This document shows, piece after piece, positions 41,646 through 49,450 of a stretch of DNA of 64,000 nt; position 1 is the first letter of the stretch, and each line of letters starts with the position of its first letter. The notes under the pieces were generated by a model that was given only the letters and a program-made list of their open reading frames with translations, searched no databases and had not been told where the DNA came from. The stretch covers positions 1,337,501-1,401,500 of the forward strand of contig NZ_CP066308.1 in the NCBI RefSeq assembly GCF_016406105.1. Reading direction: 5' to 3'. The DNA is from Brevibacillus composti (GTDB lineage Bacteria > Bacillota > Bacilli > Brevibacillales > Brevibacillaceae). Position numbers and translations under genes: made by a program.

Positions 41646-41942
41646 ATGAATCACAATGGCATCTTATTGGGGAAACGTCATTTTTTATACTCTACTGGCC
41701 GGGTCGTAAAGGTAGAGGGGTGGACGTTTGCCATAGCTCCCGAGTTCAAGGTAATCGCGGGAGGCAGCGCCAATCCGTTGCAGACGCTCATCAGCATTTA
41801 CCATGAAACCGAAAAAGTGGCGCAACTTGTGCTCAGTCATCGGCGCTTTGATTCGGATCTTGCCGTCCAGGCGATCTCCAGTGAAATTTCTCTGGAAATG
41901 TCCCCTGCGACCCGTACGGTCAACGTAACGGTTAAACAGTAG
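41646..41942 (+). CDS. Hypothetical protein
   Basis: About 98 aa, soluble and beta-rich (ILLGKRHFLYSTGRVVKVEGWTFAIAPEFKVIAGG), not recognised. The start is uncertain: ATG 41646, TTG 41643 and TTG 41628 are in frame, and only a weak GGGGG site precedes them. A strong terminator immediately follows the stop, which supports it being a gene. Confidence 0.55.
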   Translation: MNHNGILLGKRHFLYSTGRVVKVEGWTFAIAPEFKVIAGGSANPLQTLISIYHETEKVAQLVLSHRRFDSDLAVQAISSEISLEMSPATRTVNVTVKQ

Positions 41943-41943
41943 A

Positions 41944-41966
41944 GCACCCGAATCGGGTGCTTTTTT
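41944..41966 (+). terminator. Terminator
   Basis: GCACCC/GGGTGC (41944-41949/41955-41960) plus six T. Confidence 0.88.
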
Positions 41967-42116
41967 GAACGAATAAGCGTTGATAAAGTTTTGAGAACCG
42001 ATGGGCCCCTTTTTTCATGCTTTCAGGTTTCCTTAGTCGACAGCAATAGATAGTTTGTACCTAGTGAACGCGATAGATGAGTGGCTAAAAATAGAGAGGC
42101 AAAGGAGCGGTTGCGG

Positions 42117-42971
42117 ATGAAGCTGACAGAGCTGAACATAGGGGAGTTTTCGTTGACGTGGTTGCGGGGCGGACTGACGCAGCTGGACGGCGGCGCGATG
42201 TTTGGGGTCGTGCCGAAGCCGCTGTGGAGCAAGCGCTACCCGAATAATGAACATAATCAGATTCCGCTGCGGGCAGATCCGATCCTGCTCCGGGCCGGGG
42301 GAAAGCGCATCCTGATCGAATCCGGGATCGGCAATGACCGCCTGACGGAAAAGCAAAAGCGCAATTTTGGCCTGCAGGAAGAGTCGCAGGTGCTTGAATC
42401 CTTGCAATCGCTCGGTTTGACGGCCGACGATATCGACATCGTTTTGATGACGCATATGCATTACGACCACGCCAACGGGCTGGTGGCGATCATAGAAGGG
42501 CGTCCTTCCTCCGTTTTTTCCCGCGCTGTCATCTACGTGCAGGAGCAGGAGTGGGCGGAGATGAGAGAGCCCAACATCCGCTCGCGCAACACATACTGGG
42601 AAGAGAACTGGCGGCCGATTCAGGACCAGGTACATACATTTGGCAGCGAGCTTGCGATTTTGCCGGGACTCTCCATGCACCATACCGGCGGCCACAGCCA
42701 GGGGCACGCAATCGTGCGGATGGAAAGCGGCGGTGAACTGGCGCTGCATATGGCCGATCTGATGCCGACCCATGCCCATCAGAACTCCCTGTGGGTGCTG
42801 GCTTATGATGACTACCCGATGGACTCCATCTACGCCAAGGAAGAGTGGATCAAGCCGGGGATCAGAGACGGTGCGTGGTTCACCTTTTACCACGATGCGA
42901 TCTACCGTGCCGTCAAGTGGAACGAGCAAAATGAGCTGATCCAGTCTGTGCCTGTCGAATTCGCGGAATAG
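42117..42971 (+). CDS. MBL-fold hydrolase, YtnP/lactonase-like
   Basis: A 284-aa metallo-beta-lactamase-fold enzyme with a complete dinuclear metal site: THMHYDHANG (about 110-119), HTGGHSQGH (about 197-205), the bridging Asp in MADLMPTHAH, and FYHD near the end. Its layout matches the YtnP family, members of which hydrolyse N-acyl-homoserine lactones or other lactones. The natural substrate is not known. AAAGGAG lies 9 nt before ATG 42117. It is monocistronic. Confidence 0.85.
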   Translation: MKLTELNIGEFSLTWLRGGLTQLDGGAMFGVVPKPLWSKRYPNNEHNQIPLRADPILLRAGGKRILIESGIGNDRLTEKQKRNFGLQEESQVLESLQSLGLTADDIDIVLMTHMHYDHANGLVAIIEGRPSSVFSRAVIYVQEQEWAEMREPNIRSRNTYWEENWRPIQDQVHTFGSELAILPGLSMHHTGGHSQGHAIVRMESGGELALHMADLMPTHAHQNSLWVLAYDDYPMDSIYAKEEWIKPGIRDGAWFTFYHDAIYRAVKWNEQNELIQSVPVEFAE

Positions 42972-43016
42972 GATATTCGAGGAATAAGGAATGGAACGTA
43001 AGGCATGTCCAGAACC

Positions 43017-43044
43017 AAAAACCGGGGGAGCGCTCCGGTTTTTT
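43017..43044 (+). terminator. Terminator of the MBL gene
   Basis: AAAAACCGG/CCGGTTTTTT around GGGAGCGCT. Confidence 0.88.
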
Positions 43045-43145
43045 GTGTACCCTCTCGTCAGACCCGCCTGCCAACCCGGCTCGGTGTTATCGAAAATCTG
43101 GTTCTCTCCATCGAAAAGTTGCATCAGTAAAACGGTCTGCTTCGA

Positions 43146-43174
43146 TTGACGAATGCAAAGGCGATCACTACAAT
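43146..43174 (+). promoter_or_regulatory. Strong sigma-A promoter of the MFS gene
   Basis: TTGACG (43146-43151), 17-nt spacer, TACAAT (43169-43174), 65 bp before the start codon. Confidence 0.75.
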
Positions 43175-43192
43175 AAAAAAAACTTACGGAAC

Positions 43193-43220
43193 TGTTCTGG
43201 TTATCCGAAATAGCAGAACA
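43193..43220 (+). promoter_or_regulatory. Inverted repeat in the MFS gene leader
   Basis: TGTTCTG/CAGAACA (43193-43199/43214-43220), 14-nt spacing, between the promoter and the ribosome site. It is a candidate repressor operator or RNA hairpin. Confidence 0.5.
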
Positions 43221-43238
43221 CTTAGAGGAGAGAAAGAG

Positions 43239-44468
43239 ATGAGCAGGGTCAGGGCGTTATTGCATGAGTTTCATCCGATCGTGTGGTCCCTTGTCGTGGG
43301 GACCGTGTTTGTTCGGGCTGCCAGTTCGATGAGCATGCCTTTTTTGTTTCTGTACCTGTCCAAACAGACAGATATGGATTTAGGCATGATCGGGCTTACG
43401 ATCGGCGCGGGGGCTCTCGCGGGGACAGTGGGGGGATTCTTCGGGGGGACCCTGTCGGACAAAATCGGCAGGCGCCGCGTCATGCTGGGTGCGCTCTATG
43501 TCTGGATGTTTGTTTTCGTCGGCTTTGCCATTGGGAAAAGCCCGCTCTTGTTTTTGCTGCTCAATATGCTGGGGGGATTGTGCCGCTCCTTCTATGAGCC
43601 GGTCTCGCAAGCCTTGATGGCGGACCTGACTCCGCCGGAAAAGCGTTTCCGCGTATTCGGCCTCCGCTATACCGCGATCAATGTGGGCGTCGCCGTCGGT
43701 CCGATTATCGGCGCCATGCTCGCCTTGACCTCGGCAGTCCTGCCCTTTCTGGTGACGGCAGGCTGTTATTTTCTGTACGTGATCAGCTTGCAAATGATGC
43801 TGAACTATTTCGGAGTCAAAAAGATCGAGGGGCAGAAAAAGGAAGCGGTCAGCTTTCAGCGGGCTTTTGAGGTGGTCGTCAAAGACAAGGCTTTCCGGCT
43901 CTACATGGTGGCCGGAGTGCTGGGTGCGATCGGGTACTCCCAGATGTCCACCACGCTGGCAAAATACGCGGAGATGTCCGTCGTCGACGGGACGAAGCTG
44001 TTTGCCATCCTGATGAGCGTCAATGCCGTCGTCGTCATCTTGATGCAAATGCCGCTGACCCGCTGGGCAGAAAAAAGGACGCCCCTCACCAGCATTGCGG
44101 TAGGGAACGTCATGTATGCGCTGGGCGATGTGGGCTATGCCATCGCCGGTTCCTGGACGATGTTCATCATCGCCATGATCGTCTTTACCTTTGGTGAGAT
44201 TCTCACCTTTACCGCCTCTGATGTGCTGATCGACCGCATGGCACCCGAGCACATGCGGGGCACCTACTACGGCGCCAAAAGCTTTAGCAATCTCGGGCAG
44301 TTTATCGGTCCCTGGGTGGGCGGCATTTTTCTGGCATCCTACGGGGGAGCGCCGCTCTTTTACGCCGTCGCTGCCTGTTCGCTGATCAGCACGGCCTTTC
44401 AATGGGCGGGGCAGCGTGTCTACTCAAAGGAGACGGGAAAATCGATCAATGAGGCCCGGGTCGTGTAG
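43239..44468 (+). CDS. MFS transporter (DHA1-type exporter)
   Basis: A 409-aa transporter with 12 predicted membrane helices. The MFS signature between helices 2 and 3 is GGTLSDKIGRRRVMLGALYV, and helix 5 has an efflux-type motif (YTAINVGVAVGPIIGAMLA). It is most likely a drug/H+ antiporter. GAGGAG precedes ATG 43239. It has its own strong promoter and a leader inverted repeat, consistent with inducible control. The substrate cannot be read from sequence. Confidence 0.9.
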   Translation: MSRVRALLHEFHPIVWSLVVGTVFVRAASSMSMPFLFLYLSKQTDMDLGMIGLTIGAGALAGTVGGFFGGTLSDKIGRRRVMLGALYVWMFVFVGFAIGKSPLLFLLLNMLGGLCRSFYEPVSQALMADLTPPEKRFRVFGLRYTAINVGVAVGPIIGAMLALTSAVLPFLVTAGCYFLYVISLQMMLNYFGVKKIEGQKKEAVSFQRAFEVVVKDKAFRLYMVAGVLGAIGYSQMSTTLAKYAEMSVVDGTKLFAILMSVNAVVVILMQMPLTRWAEKRTPLTSIAVGNVMYALGDVGYAIAGSWTMFIIAMIVFTFGEILTFTASDVLIDRMAPEHMRGTYYGAKSFSNLGQFIGPWVGGIFLASYGGAPLFYAVAACSLISTAFQWAGQRVYSKETGKSINEARVV

Positions 44469-44509
44469 AGCAGACCGTGGCGGCGAATCGCGCAGAGCGA
44501 ATCATGTCC

Positions 44510-45304
44510 CTACTCCAGCGCCTGCAGCATGCGTTCGGCGATCCGTTCATACCCGGCGCTGTTCGGATGAAAATGGTCCGTGTACAAGTAAGTCTGCTCC
44601 TTGCCCGCGAACAGATCATAGGTCGGAACGACAAGGACGCGAGGGTACTTGGCAGCGATGGAGGCTGCCGCACTGTTCCAATCGAGAACAGGCTGGATCG
44701 TATCCGGGGCCGCTTCTGTGTCGCCAAAGGGATTGTACAGAGAGGCGTAAAAGATCGGGGCCTCCGGGTTTTGCTCACGAATATGCTTCAGGATTTGCTC
44801 GAAATTGACCGCCAGCCGCTCTGTGGCTTCGGTCAATTTTTTTTCATCGATGTCGGCCAATTCGCCCGACTGCTTGAAGAGATCGTTGCCGCCGATGGTG
44901 AAGAAGACCAGGTCGGCTTCGGCCAAGAGCTGCTTCACCTGGGTCTGGGTGATTTGGGCGGCCAGCGAGGGCGATTCCTGTCCGTTGATGGCCAGGTTCG
45001 CCAGTGTAATCGATTGTCCCGTCTTTTTTTCCAGGGCTTGGCGGACTCTCCCGAGATATCCCTGACCATCCGCGTCTCCCACCCCGCGCGTCAAGGAATC
45101 GCCGAGAGCGACGATTTGCCGGATGCCTTCCGTCGTCGGCAGGACACCTGGCTGTTTGGCGGATGGCTGCGGACGGACAGCGGCCCCTTCGGGAGCCAAC
45201 TGACGCGGGTCGAGGGCAAACACAAATCCTGCGGCAAACAGGATAAATGAAGCCAGAGAGAGGAGTCCAAAGAGGCGCCATAGCCTTGTTCCGGAGCTTC
45301 GCAT
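44510..45304 (-). CDS. SGNH/GDSL-type esterase, YpmR-like
   Basis: This 264-aa extracytoplasmic enzyme has an N-terminal membrane anchor or signal (LFGLLSLASFILFAAGFVFAL). The four SGNH blocks are present: VALGDSLTRGVGD (Ser), NLAINGQES (Gly), FTIGGNDLF (Asn) and YTDHFHPNSAGY (Asp/His). It probably hydrolyses lipids or acyl esters at the cell surface. Its gene is convergent with the MFS gene and diverges from the ABC exporter. Confidence 0.9.
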   Translation of the reverse strand: MRSSGTRLWRLFGLLSLASFILFAAGFVFALDPRQLAPEGAAVRPQPSAKQPGVLPTTEGIRQIVALGDSLTRGVGDADGQGYLGRVRQALEKKTGQSITLANLAINGQESPSLAAQITQTQVKQLLAEADLVFFTIGGNDLFKQSGELADIDEKKLTEATERLAVNFEQILKHIREQNPEAPIFYASLYNPFGDTEAAPDTIQPVLDWNSAAASIAAKYPRVLVVPTYDLFAGKEQTYLYTDHFHPNSAGYERIAERMLQALE

Positions 45305-45340
45305 GGGTACCTCCCATTCTGTATTGGCTGGTTCTTCATG

Positions 45341-45349
45341 GTATAATCA
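45341..45349 (+). promoter_or_regulatory. Extended -10 promoter of the ABC exporter operon
   Basis: TGGTATAAT, an extended -10 element, lies about 90 bp upstream of the ATPase start. The leader then contains GACCTCCTG at about 45382, which could pair with either of two downstream AGGAGG sequences, one of them the ribosome site. Confidence 0.5.
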
Positions 45350-45434
45350 GCATTGTACATATAGGGTTAGTGTAACACAAAATGACCTCCTGCGCCCAAA
45401 TCGGGGCGGTCAAGGAGGCGAGGAGGACGGTTTG

Positions 45435-46370
45435 GTGACGGAGACGGTCCTGTCTGTAAAAGGATTGCAAAAAAAGATAGGCGGCAAGCCTATTATCCGT
45501 GATATCACCTTCGACGTATTCGCCGGTGAGGTATTCGGTTTTCTCGGGCCCAATGGTGCCGGAAAGACAACCACCATCCGCATGCTGGTGGGGCTGGCTT
45601 CCGCGGATGCCGGAGATATTCGGATCGGCGGCATATCGCTGCGCGATCAGTTTCCGGAAGCAATCGCCCAAGTGGGCTGCATCGTGGAGAATCCGGAGAT
45701 GTACAAGTTTATGACGGGACGGGAAAATCTGGAGCATTTCGCGAGGATGAGCGGCGGCATCGGTCCTGAGCGCATCGAGGAGATTGTGCGGTTTGTCGAT
45801 CTTCAGCGCGCGATTGACGACAAGGTGAAAACGTACTCGCTCGGCATGCGGCAGCGGCTGGGGATCGCGCAGGCGCTGCTGCACCGGCCCAAGCTGCTGA
45901 TCCTCGACGAGCCGACCAACGGCCTGGATCCGGCAGGTATACGCGAGCTGCGCCAATTTATCCGCAAGCTGGCCGAAGAAGAGGGGCTCGCCGTCTTCAT
46001 CTCCAGCCATCTGTTGAGCGAAATTGAGATGATGTGCGATCGGGTCGCCATTATCAACAGGGGAGAAGTGATCTCGGTCGGCCTCGTCAAAGACCTGATG
46101 GCCCAGTTCGCCGATCAGGTGGAGTGGAGCGTAGCCCCGGAAGCAGTGGAGAAGGCTGCCCGTCTGCTGCAGTCGCTGCCCTATACGGATGAGGTCAGCA
46201 TATACCCGGAAAACAGGCTCAAATGCAAGATGGATACGGCCCGGATCAGCGAGGCCAATCTGGCGCTAGTCAAAGGGGGAGTTCCTGTCGTGGGCATCGC
46301 TTCCAAAACGGTCACGCTGGAGGATCTCTTCCTCTCCCTGACAGCCGATGGAGGTGAACCGAGACCATGA
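45435..46370 (+). CDS. ABC transporter ATP-binding protein
   Basis: A 311-aa ATPase of the ABC-2/DrrA-type exporter class. Walker A is GPNGAGKTTT (about 38-47), the signature YSLGMRQRLGIAQALL (about 134-149), Walker B LLILDEPTNGLDPAG, and the H-loop SSHLLSE. The C-terminal 90 residues are the regulatory extension of this class. GTG 45435 follows GAGGAGGACGG. The stop overlaps the permease start by 4 bp (ATGA). Confidence 0.93.
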   Translation: MTETVLSVKGLQKKIGGKPIIRDITFDVFAGEVFGFLGPNGAGKTTTIRMLVGLASADAGDIRIGGISLRDQFPEAIAQVGCIVENPEMYKFMTGRENLEHFARMSGGIGPERIEEIVRFVDLQRAIDDKVKTYSLGMRQRLGIAQALLHRPKLLILDEPTNGLDPAGIRELRQFIRKLAEEEGLAVFISSHLLSEIEMMCDRVAIINRGEVISVGLVKDLMAQFADQVEWSVAPEAVEKAARLLQSLPYTDEVSIYPENRLKCKMDTARISEANLALVKGGVPVVGIASKTVTLEDLFLSLTADGGEPRP

Positions 46371-47356
46371 GCATGCTGGCCCTGGTAGAAAACGAAACCG
46401 TCAAGCTGCTGCGCCGCCGCCGGTTTCTGGTCGTCGTGCTGATTTTGGCCATCCTGATCCCGATCTTTACCTATGCGCAGTACCGCGCTGTCCAGACGGC
46501 GCAGGAACAGATGGGGACCAGCGATTGGCGAGCTCTCCTGCAGCAGCAGATCGTCGATACGCAGAACCGCCTTGCCTCCAGCCGGCTGCCGGAAGAATGG
46601 CGGGAGTTTTTGAAAATTCGCGTGCAGCAGCAGCAATACTACCTGGATCACGACATCAACCCGATGGCTCCGGGCGCGCCGACGTTTGCCCGCGGTTTTA
46701 TGGATCAGGCTGTTTCCCTGTTTCTGCCGATGATCATCGTCGTGCTGGCGGTGGATCTCGTCTCAGCCGAATACAGCGAAGGGACGATCAAGCTGCTTCT
46801 CACCAGGCCGATCCGGCGGTGGAAAGTGCTGACCAGCAAATATATCACCTTGCTCCTGTTCACGTCGCTTACCGTCCTGATGACGCTGCTCCTCGCCTAT
46901 TTGATGTCAGGAGTGGTCTTCGGCTATGCGGGGTGGGACATGCCGGTGTTGACCGGCTTTGAGGTGGAGGGAGGCGAGTTGAATACGGCGGGAGTCTTTA
47001 TGCTGCCGCAGTGGAAATACCTCCTGATGCAGTACGGGCTGGGCTGGTTCGTTTCAGTCGTCGTCGGCACGATTACGTTTATGGTCTCGGTCCTGGTGCG
47101 GAGCGCGGCAGCAGGCATGGGGATCATGATGGCTGCGTTGATCAGCGGCTCCATTTTGACGCAGATGGCGTCATCCTGGGAGAGCTCCAAGTACCTGTTC
47201 GTGGTCAATCTGCAGCTGACGGACTATCTCGCAGGGACACTGCCCCCGATCAAAGGGATGACCCTTCCGTTTTCGCTGGCCGTCTTGAGCGTCTGGGTGA
47301 TCGCTTCCCTGATCGTCGCCTACGTCTGGTTTATCCGGCGCGACGTCACGTCATGA
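46367..47356 (+). CDS. ABC-2 type transporter permease
   Basis: A 329-aa permease with six membrane helices and a large extracytoplasmic loop after helix 1 (about 45-105, QTAQEQMGTSDWRALLQQQI...), the ABC-2 architecture. The cytoplasmic motif EYSEGTIKLLLTRPIRRWKVL is a hallmark of this family. It pairs with the preceding ATPase as an exporter for an unknown lipid, peptide or antibiotic-like substrate. Confidence 0.92.
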   Translation: MSMLALVENETVKLLRRRRFLVVVLILAILIPIFTYAQYRAVQTAQEQMGTSDWRALLQQQIVDTQNRLASSRLPEEWREFLKIRVQQQQYYLDHDINPMAPGAPTFARGFMDQAVSLFLPMIIVVLAVDLVSAEYSEGTIKLLLTRPIRRWKVLTSKYITLLLFTSLTVLMTLLLAYLMSGVVFGYAGWDMPVLTGFEVEGGELNTAGVFMLPQWKYLLMQYGLGWFVSVVVGTITFMVSVLVRSAAAGMGIMMAALISGSILTQMASSWESSKYLFVVNLQLTDYLAGTLPPIKGMTLPFSLAVLSVWVIASLIVAYVWFIRRDVTS

Positions 47357-47380
47357 CGCAAAAGCGCATAAACAATAGAA

Positions 47381-47427
47381 AACGAGCCGCGGACATCGAT
47401 GCCATGTTCCGTCCGGCTCGTTTTTTT
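47381..47427. terminator. Bidirectional terminator
   Basis: AACGAGCCG/CGGCTCGTT (about 47381-47389/47414-47422) with a 24-nt loop and a T-run, separating the ABC operon from the convergent anti-sigma gene. Confidence 0.8.
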
Positions 47428-47432
47428 ATGGG

Positions 47433-48845
47433 CTAGTGCCAGCTTACTTGTTTGGATGCTTCGACCAGTTGTTCTAAGGAGATGCCGCTTGCGGTGATCA
47501 CCACATAGAGCGATTGATTCTCCGGATCGGCATTGAAGTGGACGGCGTGGTCTGCCGCAGCTTCGCTGTCAGCGCTGGCTTGCTTGTCGAACGTAACGCC
47601 GATCGCTTGCTCCGACTGCACGGTAAAGAGCTGTGTGGCCGTAAACGTACCCGGTATCGACAGGCTGCGTTTTCCGTGTTCGTTGCGCACCACTTCCACT
47701 TTGATCCAGTCGCGGTTTCGCTTGTATTCTGTCGTCAGTCGCACGACCTTTTGACTCGTCTGCGATTCGTACTGCGCCGTGATGGCGTGCAGCGCAAACC
47801 CTTCAGGGAGCTTGCCCGCTTCCGGGACGGGCATGTCGGAAGCATGTGCGGCCGTGACGACGTCGGTAAAGCTAGACAGGGTAATCTCCGGTTTGGCCAT
47901 GGTCATGACGGGCGGTCCGACAAGTGCCGGCGACTGCTCGACAGTCTGATGTTCCTCAGCCGCGAGACTGTTCATCCGCTGATCAGCGAGCGAAGTCTCC
48001 TGCTGATCGCCCGGCGGCAAGGCCGCGATCGAGTGCGCCTCATTCGAGAGCGCGGGGGTCGGCCCCGGCGCTGCAGCTTTTGGCTGTTCCGTTGCCGGCT
48101 TGCCATTAGCGTTTCGCGCGGCGATTATCGGGCGTTTCGGTTCGGCGGCTGCAGATGTCTCAGACTCTGCCGCTGCCGGCACTTTCGGCGCCATAGCGAT
48201 CGAAAATGCTTGGCCGGCTTCCTGTGCGGCTTGATTCTGTTCCGTGCCACTGTCCTTGGCGGCAGTTTCGTGAGATCCTGCTATTTCTGCCCCCGGTTCC
48301 GCAGCCGAACTCAGCGTGCTGTCGGCGCTTCCCGCAGCGGGCGCTGTCTCTGCAATCGCCTGGTTGGACATGGACTCATTGGGGTTATCCAGGGCAGTTG
48401 CCTGCTGAACGGCGGAAGCGGGTGCCGAAGCGATTCCTTCCATGGCTAGGCTCCCATGTTCAACAGCGACTTCCTGATTGTCCTGCTGCAATTGCTGATA
48501 GCCCAGTACACCGGCGAACAGCAGTATGGCTGCGGCGCTGGCCCATGTCATCACGGGTTTTGTAAAGATAAAGCGGCGCGGCTTTGCCTGCGTGACCTCG
48601 GTGAGGGCAGGCGCGGCAGCTGCCTGAGGAGTCATCCCCTGGCCAGCCGTCTGGTAGATGGCTTGCATAATTTTGTCTTCCAGCTGCGCAGACGGTTGAG
48701 GAATCTCTTTCAAGAACTGCACCTCCTCGCCGATCGCCAATTGCGCCTCGATCCAGACCATGCATTCTTCACAGGTTTCAATGTGTGAAAGCATCTCTGG
48801 ATCTGTGATGTCATCCCATGCGTGTCTAAATTCATGGCAGTTCAT
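47433..48845 (-). CDS. Anti-sigma factor (zinc-finger type) with very long extracytoplasmic part
   Basis: 470 aa. The N-terminal ZAS domain has HIETCEECMVW (His-x3-Cys-x2-Cys) and would hold the sigma factor inactive at the membrane. A single helix (about 98-117, MTWASAAAILLFAGVLGYQQ) follows. A long Ala/Glu/Ser/Pro-rich, probably disordered stretch runs to about 310. The folded C-terminal domain (about 315-470, FALHAITAQYESQTSQKVVRL... LVEASKQVSWH) is of DUF4367 type. It is far longer than typical RsiW (about 200 aa). The start overlaps the sigma gene end by 14 bp. Confidence 0.85.
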   Translation of the reverse strand: MNCHEFRHAWDDITDPEMLSHIETCEECMVWIEAQLAIGEEVQFLKEIPQPSAQLEDKIMQAIYQTAGQGMTPQAAAAPALTEVTQAKPRRFIFTKPVMTWASAAAILLFAGVLGYQQLQQDNQEVAVEHGSLAMEGIASAPASAVQQATALDNPNESMSNQAIAETAPAAGSADSTLSSAAEPGAEIAGSHETAAKDSGTEQNQAAQEAGQAFSIAMAPKVPAAAESETSAAAEPKRPIIAARNANGKPATEQPKAAAPGPTPALSNEAHSIAALPPGDQQETSLADQRMNSLAAEEHQTVEQSPALVGPPVMTMAKPEITLSSFTDVVTAAHASDMPVPEAGKLPEGFALHAITAQYESQTSQKVVRLTTEYKRNRDWIKVEVVRNEHGKRSLSIPGTFTATQLFTVQSEQAIGVTFDKQASADSEAAADHAVHFNADPENQSLYVVITASGISLEQLVEASKQVSWH

Positions 48846-49395
48846 GTACGAGCCCCCCTTCCTTGCGTGAAAGCAGTTTGGCTAGTTCCTGGCGAGCGCG
48901 CAAATATCGGACGCGGGCCGTCGACTCGGCAATGCCGAGCAGAGCGGCAATTTTTTCAAAGGGATACTCATGTGTGCAGCGGAGCACAATCACTTCCCGA
49001 TACGATTCGGACAGCAGGGAAAAGGCCGCCTCAATTTCGCGCCGGGTTTCCTTGGTCATCAGAGACTCCTGCGGAGATTCGCTGCGCACCTGGGAAGGAA
49101 CGTAGGCCAGTTGTTCATCGGAGTCGTGAAATTTGCGCCGGCGGATAAAATCGATGGTCTTGTTGCGAGCAAGCGTATGAAGCCATGAGGAAAACTGACT
49201 GTCTCCCCGGAAGGTGGACAGCTTCTCGTACGCTTTGACGAAGACCTCTTGCGTCAAGTCTTCCGCATCGGTGCGGTTGTTTACCATTTTGTAGATAAAC
49301 ACGAAAATCATATGCTGGTACCGCTGGATCAACTCCCTGTACCCCTCGGTGTCGCCCTGGAGAATCCGCTGAATCATTTCAAGGTCGGATTGCAT
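48832..49395 (-). CDS. ECF sigma factor (SigW-like)
   Basis: 187 aa. Region 2 is LIQRYQHMIFVFIYKMVNNRTDAEDLTQEVFVKAYEKLSTFRGDSQFSSWLHTLARNKTIDFIRRRK (about 22-88) and region 4 is LLSESYREVIVLRCTHEYPFEKIAALLGIAESTARVRYLRARQEL (about 127-171). It lacks regions 1 and 3. The pair with a ZAS anti-sigma immediately downstream is the standard envelope-stress switch. A promoter of its own type lies upstream. Confidence 0.93.
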   Translation of the reverse strand: MQSDLEMIQRILQGDTEGYRELIQRYQHMIFVFIYKMVNNRTDAEDLTQEVFVKAYEKLSTFRGDSQFSSWLHTLARNKTIDFIRRRKFHDSDEQLAYVPSQVRSESPQESLMTKETRREIEAAFSLLSESYREVIVLRCTHEYPFEKIAALLGIAESTARVRYLRARQELAKLLSRKEGGLVHELP

Positions 49396-49423
49396 CGAAT
49401 CTCCGGCCTCCTTCCCTCTATGT

Positions 49424-49450
49424 GACGCTGGCTTTTGCGTAAACGTTTCA
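49424..49450 (-). promoter_or_regulatory. ECF-type (autoregulatory) promoter of the sigma gene
   Basis: On the minus strand: TGAAAC (plus-strand 49445-49450), 17-nt spacer, CGTC (49424-49427). The -35 is a perfect SigW-family element and the -10 is one base off CGTA. It overlaps the last codon of the XPB gene. Confidence 0.6.

Noticed and set aside
42033..43124. 363-codon minus-strand frame opposite the MBL hydrolase
   Set aside because: The metal-site motifs are on the + strand. The minus frame runs through a terminator and has no family features.
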